This document shows, one piece after another, positions 38,732 through 47,791 of a stretch of DNA of 64,000 bases (position 1 is the first letter of the stretch; every line of letters starts with the position of its first letter). The notes below the pieces were generated by a model. That model did no database searches and was not told the DNA's origin. It saw only the letters and a program-made list of their open reading frames with translations. Both the position numbers and the translations under genes were made by a program. This DNA is from Variovorax sp. 679 (GTDB taxonomy: Bacteria; Pseudomonadota; Gammaproteobacteria; Burkholderiales; Burkholderiaceae_C): assembly GCF_003952185.1 (NCBI RefSeq), contig NZ_RXFS01000002.1, positions 310,001 to 374,000 on the forward strand, read 5' to 3'.

Positions 38732-40978
38732 ATGCAGTTCGCGCCCTCCATTCACGCCCGCAACACCCTCGCCGCCGCCCTGCTGCTGATCGTCGCGGCA
38801 TGGGCGCAGCCGGCGCGGGCCGTCGTGAGCTTCGAGGAGGTGAAGCGCGACTTCCGCTCGTCCGACACCGCCGTGCTCGACCGCAACGGCGAGCTGCTGC
38901 AGCGCGTGCGCACCGACCCCACCGTGCGGCGCGGCCAGTGGATCGCGCTGGCCGACGTGTCGCCCGCGCTGCGCACGGCCATGGTGCTGAGCGAGGACAG
39001 GCGCTTCTACGAACACAGCGGCATCGACTGGCGCGCGGTCTCGGCCGCTGCATGGGGCAACCTGTGGAACACGCGCACGCGCGGGGCCTCGACCATCACC
39101 ATGCAGCTGTCGGGCCTGCTCGACGAAGACCTGCGCCGCAGCTCGGGCGGACGCAGCCTCACGCAGAAGATCGGGCAGACGGTGGCGGCCGCGCAGCTGG
39201 AGCGCAACTGGCGCAAGGACCAGATCCTGGAGGCGTATCTCAACACCGTGCCGTTCCGCGGCGAGATCGTCGGCATCGACGCGCTCTCGCGCACGCTGTT
39301 CGGCAAGGCACCCAGCGGTCTCGACGCGCGCGAGGCGGCTGTCGCCTCTTCGCTGGTGCGCGCGCCGAACGCCAAGCCCGCCGTGGTCGCGCAGCGCGCC
39401 TGCGAGGTGATGCGCGTGATGGAGCCACAGCAGAAGATCGACTGCGAGGCGCTCGACATGTTCACCAGCGCGGCGGTGCAGCGGCGGGCCTTCGAACCCA
39501 ACGAGGGCATCGCGCCGCATGCGGCGCGGCGCGTGCTGCGCGAGCTGAAGGACGCGAGCGCGAATGCGGCGGCGACGCCCGCCCCGAAAGGCAAGGAGCC
39601 CGGCGTGCGCACCACGCTGCGCGCGTCGCTTCAACGCTTTTCGCTCGACACCCTGCAGCGCCACCTGCGCGAACTGCGCGACCGCCATGTGGAAGACGGC
39701 GCCCTTGTCGTGCTCGACAACGCGACGGGCGAGGTGCTCGCCTGGGTCGGCTCCTCCGGCCCGCTGAGCCAGGCGGCCGAGGTCGACGGCGTCACCGCGC
39801 TGCGCCAGCCCGGCTCCACGCTCAAGCCGCTGCTCTACGGCCAGGCGATCGCCGAGCGGCGCATCACGGCGGCATCGCTGATCGAGGACTCGTCGGCGCA
39901 GATCAGCACCGCCAGCGGCCTCTACATTCCGCAGAACTACGACCGGCGCTTCAAGGGTCCGGTGTCGGCGCGCACGGCGCTGGCCGCCTCGCTCAACGTG
40001 CCTGCGGTGCGCACGCTGGTGATGGTGTCGCCCGAGGCCTTCGCGCGCGAGCTGCGCGCCGCCGGCCTGCCGCTGCGCGAGAGCGGCGACTACTACGGCT
40101 ACAGCCTCGCGCTCGGCAGCGCGGAGGTGTCGCTGCTGTCGCTCACCAATGCGTACCGCATGCTGGCCAACAACGGCCGCTACGGCACAACGACGCTGAC
40201 CGCGCGGCCCGCGGCGGACAAATCGAAGCCCGCCGTCGCGGCCGCCCCGCCGCTGATCGACCCGCGCGCCGCCTTCATCGTCGGCGACATCCTCTCCGAC
40301 CCCAACGCGCGCACGCGCACCTTCGGACTCGACAGCATTCTTTCCACCCGCTTCTGGACGGCCGTGAAGACCGGCACCAGCAAGGACATGCGCGACAACT
40401 GGGCCGTGGGCTGGTCTCAGCGCTACACGGTGGGCGTGTGGGTCGGCAACGCCAGCGGCGCATCGATGTGGGACGTGAGCGGCACCAGCGGCGCCGCGCC
40501 GGTGTGGGCCGAGGTGATGCGCTTTCTGCACGCGCGCGAGCCGAGCCGCGCGCCCGCGCCGCCGCCGGGCCTTGTCGAGACGCGCGTGAGCTTCGGGCCC
40601 GGCGCCGACGGCAACCCGCTCGAGGCGGCGCGCAGCGAATGGTTCCTGCAGGGCACCGAGCAGCCCCTGTTTGCGCTCGACACCGGCATCGCGACCGATT
40701 CGGCCTCCGCGCGCATCACCGCGCCGGCCGACGGCACCATCATCGCGATCGACCCCGACATACCGCCGCAGCGCCAGCGCGTGCGCTTCGACTCCGAAGG
40801 CCGCGGCGTGCAGTGGCGCGTGGACGGCAAGCCGCTGGCGCGCGGCAACACCGTGCAATGGTTTCCCTGGCCGGGACGGCATGTGATCGAGCTGGTGGAC
40901 GCGAGCGGCAAGGTGGTCGACCAGCGCAGGCTGGAAGTGCGCGGCGCGGGCGTGGTGGCGAAGAACGCCAGGCGCTGA
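38732..40978 (+). CDS. pbpC: Penicillin-binding protein 1C
   Basis: This 748-aa protein has a signal or anchor helix (residues 8-30), a GT51 glycosyltransferase domain with Glu88-Asp89 in LSEDRRFYEHSGID, a transpeptidase domain with Ser362-x-x-Lys365 (PGSTLKP), SLN and Lys546-Thr-Gly (KTGTS), and a C-terminal BiPBP_C domain (residues about 650-740). The ATG at 38732 is chosen because the family N-terminus starts next to it. PBP1C makes glycan strands and is usually paired with a lipoprotein A2M; here the A2M gene is 15.6 kb away. Confidence 0.93.
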   Translation: MQFAPSIHARNTLAAALLLIVAAWAQPARAVVSFEEVKRDFRSSDTAVLDRNGELLQRVRTDPTVRRGQWIALADVSPALRTAMVLSEDRRFYEHSGIDWRAVSAAAWGNLWNTRTRGASTITMQLSGLLDEDLRRSSGGRSLTQKIGQTVAAAQLERNWRKDQILEAYLNTVPFRGEIVGIDALSRTLFGKAPSGLDAREAAVASSLVRAPNAKPAVVAQRACEVMRVMEPQQKIDCEALDMFTSAAVQRRAFEPNEGIAPHAARRVLRELKDASANAAATPAPKGKEPGVRTTLRASLQRFSLDTLQRHLRELRDRHVEDGALVVLDNATGEVLAWVGSSGPLSQAAEVDGVTALRQPGSTLKPLLYGQAIAERRITAASLIEDSSAQISTASGLYIPQNYDRRFKGPVSARTALAASLNVPAVRTLVMVSPEAFARELRAAGLPLRESGDYYGYSLALGSAEVSLLSLTNAYRMLANNGRYGTTTLTARPAADKSKPAVAAAPPLIDPRAAFIVGDILSDPNARTRTFGLDSILSTRFWTAVKTGTSKDMRDNWAVGWSQRYTVGVWVGNASGASMWDVSGTSGAAPVWAEVMRFLHAREPSRAPAPPPGLVETRVSFGPGADGNPLEAARSEWFLQGTEQPLFALDTGIATDSASARITAPADGTIIAIDPDIPPQRQRVRFDSEGRGVQWRVDGKPLARGNTVQWFPWPGRHVIELVDASGKVVDQRRLEVRGAGVVAKNARR

Positions 40979-41009
40979 AGCCCACTGATCGATCGCCCCC
41001 GCCGGGACA

Positions 41010-41903
41010 TCAGGCCGACCTGAATACGTCCAGGAAGTAGTCGACGAAGGTCTTGATCTTCGGCGTGTTGCGGCGCGCCGGCAGGTAGCTCAGTTCGATG
41101 TCGTGCGGCTTCAGCGCCAGCGACGGCAGCACGGGCACCAGCGTTGCGCCGTCGATCTGCGGCCTCGCCAACGACACCGGCAGCAGCGCGATGCCACGGG
41201 CCGACAGCGCGAGCCGCAGGACCATTTCAGGGTCGTCCGAGCGGAACACGCTTTCCACGCGCATCTGGTGCGTCTTCTCGACGGTCGCGAGGCTGATTTC
41301 GCGCTTGCGCCCCTCGGTGTCGGTGGTCAGGAAGCGATGCGCCGCCAAGTCGGGCAGGCCCTGCACCGGCGCGTGCCGCGCGAGATACGCCGGCGCGGCG
41401 CACAGCATCAACGGCTCCTGCGCCAGATGGCGCACCACCAGTTCGTCGCTGCCCTCGCGCCCGCACCGGATGGCCACGTCGGCTCCGTCGTGGAGCAGGT
41501 CCGCCCGGTCCCTGCTGGTCTCGACCGTCACCTCCAGGCGGGGATAGGCAGTCATGAAAGCCGGCAGGTGGTTCATCAGCAGTTCCCTGCCGCAGTAGTG
41601 CGGCACGGCGATGCGCAGCCGCCCCGAGACGGCGCCGCCTTCCGACGACAGGTTGAGCATGACGTCGTCGAGGATGGTCAGCGCGTGCTGGGCCGCTGCA
41701 AGGAACTCGCGGCCTTCTTCCGTCAGCGCGAAGCGCGTGGCGCCGCGATGCAGCAGGAGGTGACCGACGGTGGCTTCCAGTCTCTGGAGCTGGCGCGACG
41801 CGGAAGCCTTGGGCACGTTCAGCACTTCGGCGGCCGGAGTCAGTCCCCCGAGTTGCGCGGCCTTGGTGAAGAGCCTCACATCCGACAAAGAAAAGTCCTT
41901 CAT
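41010..41903 (-). CDS. LysR-family transcriptional regulator
   Basis: This 297-aa protein has the LysR HTH in residues 5-62 (LGGLTPAAEVLNVPKASASR, then HRGATRFALTEEG) and a substrate-binding domain. ATG 41903 gives the usual short N-terminus (MKDFSLSDVRLF). The stop lies 31 bp from pbpC. It is divergent from the GntR/CynX-like pair across a 347-bp gap, but its targets are not evident. Confidence 0.9.
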   Translation of the reverse strand: MKDFSLSDVRLFTKAAQLGGLTPAAEVLNVPKASASRQLQRLEATVGHLLLHRGATRFALTEEGREFLAAAQHALTILDDVMLNLSSEGGAVSGRLRIAVPHYCGRELLMNHLPAFMTAYPRLEVTVETSRDRADLLHDGADVAIRCGREGSDELVVRHLAQEPLMLCAAPAYLARHAPVQGLPDLAAHRFLTTDTEGRKREISLATVEKTHQMRVESVFRSDDPEMVLRLALSARGIALLPVSLARPQIDGATLVPVLPSLALKPHDIELSYLPARRNTPKIKTFVDYFLDVFRSA

Positions 41904-42250
41904 TTCGCTTCGACGGGGTCCGTTTTTCCTGCTCTCCCTGAACGCTCCGTCCAGCGGTCGGGGAAGGGAGTGCCGAACCACGGAGCATGGCAACCTGCTG
42001 ATTCGCAAGCTACCTTTAGTTTCATTCTCTGACATGGCGCTCGGCGCGGGCAATGCTTTCAGTAACACTTGCTCAATGCGGGGAAAATTTCACCTTATCC
42101 CGGCAAATCCGCGAGATCGCCTTGTGCGATGCCTTGAACATGGATTGCGGTTTTTTGTAGGAGCCCCGCCCGAATCGGCCGCCGGATGTACATTCCGGGC
42201 TCTGTTTGGCGACAAAATTCGTCCAATCATTGAATGACCAGGCTCACCCG
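41904..42250. other. 347-bp divergent intergenic region
   Basis: This region separates a LysR gene on the left strand from a GntR-family gene on the right. It is lower in GC than its surroundings and contains no recognisable coding sequence. Besides the palindrome listed separately, it holds an A/T tract (AAATTTCACCTTATC near 42090) and a TTTTTT run near 42152. These suggest promoters but no confident -35/-10 pair could be assigned. Confidence 0.6.
42182..42198. promoter_or_regulatory. Candidate FadR/GntR-type operator
   Basis: CCGGATGTACATTCCGG contains the perfect octamer palindrome ATGTACAT (42186-42193), flanked by CCGG on the left and TCCGG on the right. FadR-subfamily regulators favour sites with a GT...AC core. 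It ends 53 bp before the GntR start codon, as expected for autoregulation. The assignment is inference. Confidence 0.4.
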
Positions 42251-42934
42251 ATGCTCGCCCAAGCCCCCCGTACCTCTCTTGCAGACACTGCCGCCGACAG
42301 CATCCGCGCCGAAATCTCCGCCGGCCGCTGGGCCGTCGGCACCCGCATTCCGATCGAGCCGCAACTGGCGCAACTGCTGGGCGTGAGCCGCGGCACGGTG
42401 CGCGAGGCGGTCAAGACGCTGGTGTCGCGCGGGCTGCTCGAAGTGCGCCAGGGCTCGGGCACCTATGTTCGCTCGGGCTTCGACCCTTCGTCCAGCCTGC
42501 AGAAGATGCGCCTGGCCAGCCTGCGCGACCAGTTCGAGGTGCGCCAGGCGCTCGAGGTGGAAGCCGCCCGGCTCGCGGCGGTGCGCCACACGGCGCGCGA
42601 CCTGCGCCGCCTCCACACGCTGCTCGACAAGCGCGGCGTGCCCGACGAGGCCGACAACGGCGCGGCCTTCATCGAGCGCGACCTCGCCTTCCACCTCGCC
42701 ATCGTCGACGTGTCGGGCAACCTCGCACTGGCCGAGACATGCCGCTTCATCACCGGCTACATCAAGGAAACCATCGCGAGCTCGATGACGGGCAACACCC
42801 TGCCCGAGCCCGACGAGGCCGCGCACCGCGCCGTCATCGAAGGCATTGCCAGCCGCGACCCCGACGCGGCCGCCGCGGCGGTACGCGCCTTCATGGCGCC
42901 GATGATCAATATGCTGACGCTGGGCTCGCCATGA
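42251..42934 (+). CDS. FadR-subfamily GntR transcriptional regulator
   Basis: This 227-aa protein has an N-terminal winged HTH (AEISAGRWAVGTRIPIEPQL, then GVSRGTVREAVKTLVSRG) and a C-terminal FCD ligand-binding helical bundle from about residue 90, with D...H residues such as ERDLAFHLAIVDVSGN that coordinate a metal in this family. Its TGA overlaps the ATG of the CynX-like permease, so it almost certainly regulates it. Confidence 0.9.
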   Translation: MLAQAPRTSLADTAADSIRAEISAGRWAVGTRIPIEPQLAQLLGVSRGTVREAVKTLVSRGLLEVRQGSGTYVRSGFDPSSSLQKMRLASLRDQFEVRQALEVEAARLAAVRHTARDLRRLHTLLDKRGVPDEADNGAAFIERDLAFHLAIVDVSGNLALAETCRFITGYIKETIASSMTGNTLPEPDEAAHRAVIEGIASRDPDAAAAAVRAFMAPMINMLTLGSP

Positions 42935-44223
42935 GCCTGGCCACCGCCGCCACGGCGCGCCACCCCAGCGACGAATTGCTGATCGACGCCGAGGCCGACA
43001 GCCTCCCCGCCCCGCGCCCCACGCCTGCCCCCACGCTCGCGCGCCGCATCCTGCTGGGTGCCAGCGTGGTGCTGATCGCCTTCAACCTGCGCCCGGTGTT
43101 CGCCAGCCTCTCGGTGGTGCTGCCGGAAATCATCAAGGCCACCGGGCTCTCGTCCACCGCGGCGAGCCTGCTGACCACGCTGCCCATCGTCTGCCTCGGC
43201 GTGTTCGCGCCGCTCGCGCCCGGCCTGGGCCGCCGCTTCGGCACCGAACGCACGCTGCTCGGGTGCATGGTGCTGATCCTGGTCGGCACGGTGCTGCGCG
43301 GCACCGGCAACATTCCGCTGCTGTTCCTGGCCTCGGCCATCGCCGGCAGCGGCATTGCGGTGTCGAACGTGCTGCTCTCGGGCCTGGTGAAGCGCGACTT
43401 CGCTTCGCAGGCGGCGCTGATGATGGGCCTGTACACCATGGCCGTGTGCGGCGGCGCGGCCAGTGCCGCAGGCCTCACGGTGCCCATCGAGCACTCGCTG
43501 GGCGGCGGCTGGACCATGGCGCTCGCGATGTGGGCGCTGCCGGCCGCGCTGGTCACGCTGATCTGGGCGCCGCAGGCGCTGCCGCTGAAGCCGGTGGCGA
43601 GCGAGTCGGGCTTCACCGTGCGCGGCCTGTGGCGCGACCGGCTGGCCTGGCAGGTCACGTTCTTCATGGGCCTGCAGTCCGCCCTCGCCTACATCGTGAT
43701 GGGCTGGCTCGCGCCGATCCTGCGCGAGCGCGGTCTGGGCAGCGAGACGGCCGGCTACGTGGTGTCGCTGTCGGTCATGACGCAGGTGGTGACCTGCCTC
43801 GTGGTGCCGGCGCTGGCGGTGAAGCTGCGCAACCAGCGCGGCCTCGCCGTCGCGCTGGCGATGCTCACCGTGGGCGCGATGCTGGCGATGCTGTTCGCGC
43901 CGCTGGGAGGCGTGTTCGGGGTGTGGGCCTGGGCGGTGCTGCTGGGCATCGCGCAGGGCGGCACCTTCGCGCTGGCGCTCACGATGATCGTGCTGCGCTC
44001 GCCCGATTCGCACGTGGCCGCGCATCTCTCGGGCATGGCGCAGGGCGTGGGCTACATGGTGGCGGCCTTCGGCCCGCTGGTGGCCGGGCTGCTGCACGGC
44101 TGGACGGGGAGCTTCCGCGCCTCGTCGTGGCTCTTCATCGGGCTGGGCATCGCGCTCGTGATCGCGGGGCTGGGCGCGGGTCGCACGATGCACGTGGGCG
44201 CGACGACCGTGCCCCGGCACTGA
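42931..44223 (+). CDS. CynX/NimT-family MFS permease
   Basis: This 430-aa protein has twelve helices and the CynX/NimT-type opening VVLIAFNLRPVFASLSVVLP. Members export or import small anions such as cyanate or 2-nitroimidazole-like drugs; direction and substrate are uncertain. The name recalls cyanate, but the cyanase operon is 15 kb away, so the link is weak. Translationally coupled to the GntR gene. Confidence 0.88.
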   Translation: MSLATAATARHPSDELLIDAEADSLPAPRPTPAPTLARRILLGASVVLIAFNLRPVFASLSVVLPEIIKATGLSSTAASLLTTLPIVCLGVFAPLAPGLGRRFGTERTLLGCMVLILVGTVLRGTGNIPLLFLASAIAGSGIAVSNVLLSGLVKRDFASQAALMMGLYTMAVCGGAASAAGLTVPIEHSLGGGWTMALAMWALPAALVTLIWAPQALPLKPVASESGFTVRGLWRDRLAWQVTFFMGLQSALAYIVMGWLAPILRERGLGSETAGYVVSLSVMTQVVTCLVVPALAVKLRNQRGLAVALAMLTVGAMLAMLFAPLGGVFGVWAWAVLLGIAQGGTFALALTMIVLRSPDSHVAAHLSGMAQGVGYMVAAFGPLVAGLLHGWTGSFRASSWLFIGLGIALVIAGLGAGRTMHVGATTVPRH

Positions 44224-44239
44224 AGCGCGGGGCGCCTGC

Positions 44240-45028
44240 CTACTGCGGCCCACCGCAAAAGCCCGCGCGCTCGGTGGTCTTCGCGGTGAAGAGCACGCGC
44301 GTGGTGGTCGCCGCGCCGCGCGGCTCGTTCTGCGGCCACTCGGTCTGCACCCAGGTGTATTGCCAGTCGTAGGGCGCACCGGGCTTGAATGTCTCGCCGT
44401 AGGCGATGCGCAGGCTGCCGAAGCTCTCGTCGTGGCAGTGCTTCGAGGTCTTGTATTCCTTCTCGCTGAAGCAGGCGCGGATCATCTTGGAGCACGAGAA
44501 CGGAATGCCCTCCTGTACCGCCTTGCCGCCTTCGAGCGGGACGAAGTCGGCGGTGTCGAACGAGGCGCCGCCGCCCGAATACCCCTCCGACACCGTCTGC
44601 AGCACGGCCGCGGCCCACTTGCCCTCGGCCAGCGGATAGAGCGCCGGCGCGAGCGAGAGGCGCGCCTCGGACCGGCTGGGGTCGCTGTCTTTCTTCAGGG
44701 CCTGCGCGTAGTCGGAGAAGTCGTGGAGGCGGTCGAGCTGCCAGCTCTTCGCATCGGTTCTCCGCTTGATGCGCGCCATGGCCAGCGGCTCGGTCGATAG
44801 CACCACGTAGTCGCCGGCCGCTGCGCCGCGCGGGCGGTAAAGGCCGAGCTGCTGCTCATTGCACGGCTTCGGCAGCAGCGTGCAGAGGTTCGCGCGCCAT
44901 TGCGCATCGAGCGACTCGGGCTTCTTCACCGCATCGAACACCTGCGCCGACGGCGCGGAAAGATCGGGAGCGGCCAGCACCGGAGCGGCAAGCGGCAACA
45001 GAGCGAGCAGGAACGGCAGTTTTCTCAT
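44240..45028 (-). CDS. Secreted hypothetical protein
   Basis: This 262-aa protein starts at ATG 45028 with signal peptide FLLALLPLAAPVLAA. The mature part has several cysteines (for example LCTLLPKPCNEQQ, SCSKMIRACFSEKE, KHCHDESF, GFCGG) likely in periplasmic disulfides. I do not recognise a named family. It is convergent with the permease gene and divergent from the orphan ABC ATPase. Confidence 0.75.
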   Translation of the reverse strand: MRKLPFLLALLPLAAPVLAAPDLSAPSAQVFDAVKKPESLDAQWRANLCTLLPKPCNEQQLGLYRPRGAAAGDYVVLSTEPLAMARIKRRTDAKSWQLDRLHDFSDYAQALKKDSDPSRSEARLSLAPALYPLAEGKWAAAVLQTVSEGYSGGGASFDTADFVPLEGGKAVQEGIPFSCSKMIRACFSEKEYKTSKHCHDESFGSLRIAYGETFKPGAPYDWQYTWVQTEWPQNEPRGAATTTRVLFTAKTTERAGFCGGPQ

Positions 45029-45084
45029 GGAGCCGGATGGTAGCCACCGGCGGTGGCGCCTGGTTGATAAAGTCGCACGCGACC

Positions 45085-45723
45085 ATGAATCCATCTTCTC
45101 CCGCCCTCCTCCGGATCGACGCGCTGAGCTTCGCCTACCCCGACCAGTCGCCGCTCGCGTCGGACTGGAATGCATCCATCGGCCCGGGCGTCACGCTGCT
45201 CTATGGCGACACCGGAACCGGCAAATCGGCGCTGCTCCAGGTGATCGCCGGCACGTTGCCCGCTTCTTCCGGCCGGCTGACGGTGGCGGACACGAGCTTC
45301 GACACCGCGCCCGAGGCATACCACCGCCAGGTGTTCTTCGTCGACCCTGTGACCGACCGCTTCGACCAGCTCACGGCCCGCGAATGCACGGCCTCTCTCG
45401 CCGAGGGCGACACGGGCTTCGACCATGAGAAGTGGCAAGCCATCGCGGACGGCTTCTCGCTGGCGCCGCACCTGGACAAGAAGATGTTCATGCTCTCGAC
45501 CGGCTCGAAGCGCAAGGTGTGGATGGCGGCCGGGCTCGCGTCGGGCCGGCCGCTCGTGCTGCTCGACGAACCCACGGCCGGGCTCGACATGCCGTCGACG
45601 CGCTGCCTGTGGAGCACGCTTTCCGGTTTCGATGGGCAGCAGGGCCGGGCAGTCATCGTGGCCAGCGCGGCGCGCATCGACACCGTACCGCTCGCGGCCA
45701 CCATCGAACTGCCCCTCGCCTGA
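45085..45723 (+). CDS. Stand-alone ABC-type ATP-binding protein
   Basis: This 212-aa protein contains Walker A GDTGTGKSA (residues 41-49), a signature motif variant LSTGSKRK, and Walker B PLVLLDEPTAGLD. There is no membrane domain and no permease or binding protein next to it, so it is an orphan or non-transport ABC ATPase. ATG 45085 is preferred because a run of non-conserved residues precedes it. It converges with the SDR gene. Confidence 0.8.
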   Translation: MNPSSPALLRIDALSFAYPDQSPLASDWNASIGPGVTLLYGDTGTGKSALLQVIAGTLPASSGRLTVADTSFDTAPEAYHRQVFFVDPVTDRFDQLTARECTASLAEGDTGFDHEKWQAIADGFSLAPHLDKKMFMLSTGSKRKVWMAAGLASGRPLVLLDEPTAGLDMPSTRCLWSTLSGFDGQQGRAVIVASAARIDTVPLAATIELPLA

Positions 45724-45732
45724 AGCCCGCTC

Positions 45733-46596
45733 TCAGGCAGCGTCGAAGTTCGTGCTGCGGCTCACGGACTCCCAGGCCTCCATGTCCTTGAGCATGGCCT
45801 GCGCATGGGCGCGCACCGCGTCGACCGAATCGTCGCCGAGCTGCAGGCGAAGCGGCGTGTGCTCGGCATCCAGCGCCTTCTCGATGGCCATCGCGGCCTT
45901 GCGCGGATCGCCGGCCTGCGTGTTGTGCATGCTGTGCGCGAACTCTCGCGTGGCGCCGACCACCGGCTGGTAGGCCTCGATCACCGGCATGTGGCGCATG
46001 CCGCTGCCCGCGAGCTGCGTGCGGAACTGGCCCGGCTCGACGATCAGCACCTTGATGCCGAAGGGCGCCACTTCCTGCGCCAGCGCTTCCGAAGCGCCCT
46101 CCAGCGCGAACTTGGAGGCCGAGTAGGCGCTGAAACCCGAGAACGACAGCTGCCCGCCCAGGCTGGAGATGTTGACGATGGCGCCCGACTTCTGCGCGCG
46201 CAGCACCGGCAGCGCGGCGCGGGTGACGGCCATGGCGCCGAAGAAGTTGGTGTTCATCAGCGCGCGCAGTTCGGCGTCGGGCGTCTCCTCGAGCGCGCCG
46301 ACCACGCCGTAGCCGGCGTTGTTGACCAGCACGTCGATGCGGCCGAAGCGCTCGACCGCGGCCTGCACGGCGGCTTCGGCAGCGCCGGCCGCGTCCACGT
46401 CGAGCGGCGTGGCCAGCACGCGATCGGGCGCCAGCGCCACGAGGTCGGCGAGGCGGCCGGCGTCCCGGGCGGTGGCGACCACGTTGTGGCCCCGGGCCAG
46501 TGCGTGTTCGGCGAAAGCGCGGCCGAAGCCGGAGGCGGCGCCGGTGATGAACCAGGTCTTGCGGACTTGCGAAACGTTGTTGGCGGCGGTGGACAT
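45733..46596 (-). CDS. Short-chain dehydrogenase/reductase
   Basis: This 287-aa classical SDR has cofactor motif TGAASGFG (residues 18-25), NNAG, and an intact catalytic set: Ser in NISSLGG, Tyr and Lys in YSASK. AAGGAG lies ten bases before ATG 46596. Divergent from a LysR regulator that probably controls it. Substrate unknown. Confidence 0.9.
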   Translation of the reverse strand: MSTAANNVSQVRKTWFITGAASGFGRAFAEHALARGHNVVATARDAGRLADLVALAPDRVLATPLDVDAAGAAEAAVQAAVERFGRIDVLVNNAGYGVVGALEETPDAELRALMNTNFFGAMAVTRAALPVLRAQKSGAIVNISSLGGQLSFSGFSAYSASKFALEGASEALAQEVAPFGIKVLIVEPGQFRTQLAGSGMRHMPVIEAYQPVVGATREFAHSMHNTQAGDPRKAAMAIEKALDAEHTPLRLQLGDDSVDAVRAHAQAMLKDMEAWESVSRSTNFDAA

Positions 46597-46655
46597 GAGG
46601 CTTGCTCCTTGAGGGTTGATGGATTGCCGTGAAGGCATGGTGTGACTGTTCCACC

Positions 46656-46680
46656 AACCGCATTCATCGACTAGACGGTT
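46656..46680. promoter_or_regulatory. Candidate LysR binding site
   Basis: AACCG (46656-46660) and CGGTT (46676-46680) are inverted arms 15 bases apart in the SDR/LysR divergent promoter region. A second pair, CATTC (46661-46665) and GAATG (46687-46691), overlaps it. LysR proteins commonly bind such dyads. Confidence 0.35.
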
Positions 46681-46707
46681 CAAATCGAATGCACCTTGCG
46701 ATACAGT
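46679..46707 (+). promoter_or_regulatory. Promoter candidate predicting a leaderless lysR transcript
   Basis: TTCAAA (46679-46684) and TACAGT (46702-46707) are 17 bases apart. The expected start of transcription, 6-7 bases past the -10, falls on the ATG at 46714. No ribosome-binding site lies before that ATG, consistent with a leaderless mRNA. Confidence 0.4.
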
Positions 46708-46713
46708 GCACGA

Positions 46714-47643
46714 ATGGACCGCACCCTTCTTCCGCATCTGGCCATCGTGCTGGCGGTGCACCGGCGCGGCGGCTTCGCGGCCGCCGCGGCCGAGCTGGGC
46801 ATGAGCGCCTCGGCCGTGAGCCACGCGGTGCGCGCCGTCGAAGACCACCTGGGCCAGCCGCTGTTCGCGCGCACCACCCGCAGCGTGCGGCTCACCGAGG
46901 CCGGCGCCGGCTTCATCGGCATGCTCGCACCCGCCATGGGCGAAATCGCCGACGCGGTCGACCGTTTCGGCGAGTCGTCGGGACGCGTGGGCGGCGTGCT
47001 GCGCATCAACGCGCCGCACGTGGCGCTGCCGCTCGTCATGACGCCGCTGGTGGCCGAAATGTCGCGCCGCCACCCCGAACTGGTGATCGAGATCACCTGC
47101 GACGACGGCCTGGCCGACATCGTGGACAGCGGGCACGACGCCGGCGTGCGGCTGGGCCACACCGTGGCGCAGGACATGGTGGCCGTACGGCTCACCCCGC
47201 CCTTCCAGGCCATCATGGTGGCCACGCCGCGCTACCTGGAGGCAGCCGGCGAGCCTCGCGACATCGAGGCGCTGCAGCAGCACAACTGCATAGGCTTCCG
47301 CTTCGTCACCTCGGGCGGCGTCTACGCCTGGGACCTCCGCGACAAGGGCGGCGCCCACGTGTCGGTCGAGGTGCCGGGCACGGTGCGCGTCACCGATGCG
47401 CTCTACGCCCGCGACCTGGCGCTGGCCGACGTGGGCATCGCCTACATCTTCGAGCCGCTGGTGCGCGCCGAGCTGCGCGAGGGCCGGCTGCGGCAGCTGC
47501 TGCCGCGCTCGGCCTTCGAGGAGCCGGGGTTGTTCCTGTACTTTCCCCGCCGCGCGGCCCAGGCGCCCAAGCTGCGCGCCTTCGTCGACCTGGCCCGCGA
47601 AATGCTCGAAAAAGCGGCATCCGGCCAGCAGGAGCCCCGTTAA
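46714..47643 (+). CDS. LysR-family transcriptional regulator
   Basis: This 309-aa protein has the LysR HTH ([20 protein letters not shown], then [14 protein letters not shown]) and an effector domain of the LysR substrate-binding type. ATG 46714 has no Shine-Dalgarno sequence (see the promoter entry). It is divergent from the SDR gene. This branch resembles regulators of SDR/oxidoreductase genes in Burkholderiales. Confidence 0.9.
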   Translation: MDRTLLPHLAIVLAVHRRGGFAAAAAELGMSASAVSHAVRAVEDHLGQPLFARTTRSVRLTEAGAGFIGMLAPAMGEIADAVDRFGESSGRVGGVLRINAPHVALPLVMTPLVAEMSRRHPELVIEITCDDGLADIVDSGHDAGVRLGHTVAQDMVAVRLTPPFQAIMVATPRYLEAAGEPRDIEALQQHNCIGFRFVTSGGVYAWDLRDKGGAHVSVEVPGTVRVTDALYARDLALADVGIAYIFEPLVRAELREGRLRQLLPRSAFEEPGLFLYFPRRAAQAPKLRAFVDLAREMLEKAASGQQEPR

Positions 47644-47791
47644 GACGCGCTTTGCGCCGGGGGCATCGAAACCCGCATGGCGAAACCCGGTCCCGGCGGG
47701 CGACAATCGGGGATTCCGGCAAAAACAGGCCTATCCCCTGACAGCCGGAAGTTCCAGCCACCCCGACAACCAGGATCTACGGAAGAAGCGC

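Noticed and set aside
38570..40882. 770-codon open frame on the reverse strand
   Set aside because: Antisense to pbpC, whose catalytic motifs are intact; the product is Arg/Ala low complexity.
42931..44223. CynX as part of the cyanate operon
   Set aside because: It lies 15 kb from cynS and is coupled to a GntR regulator; the name reflects family only.
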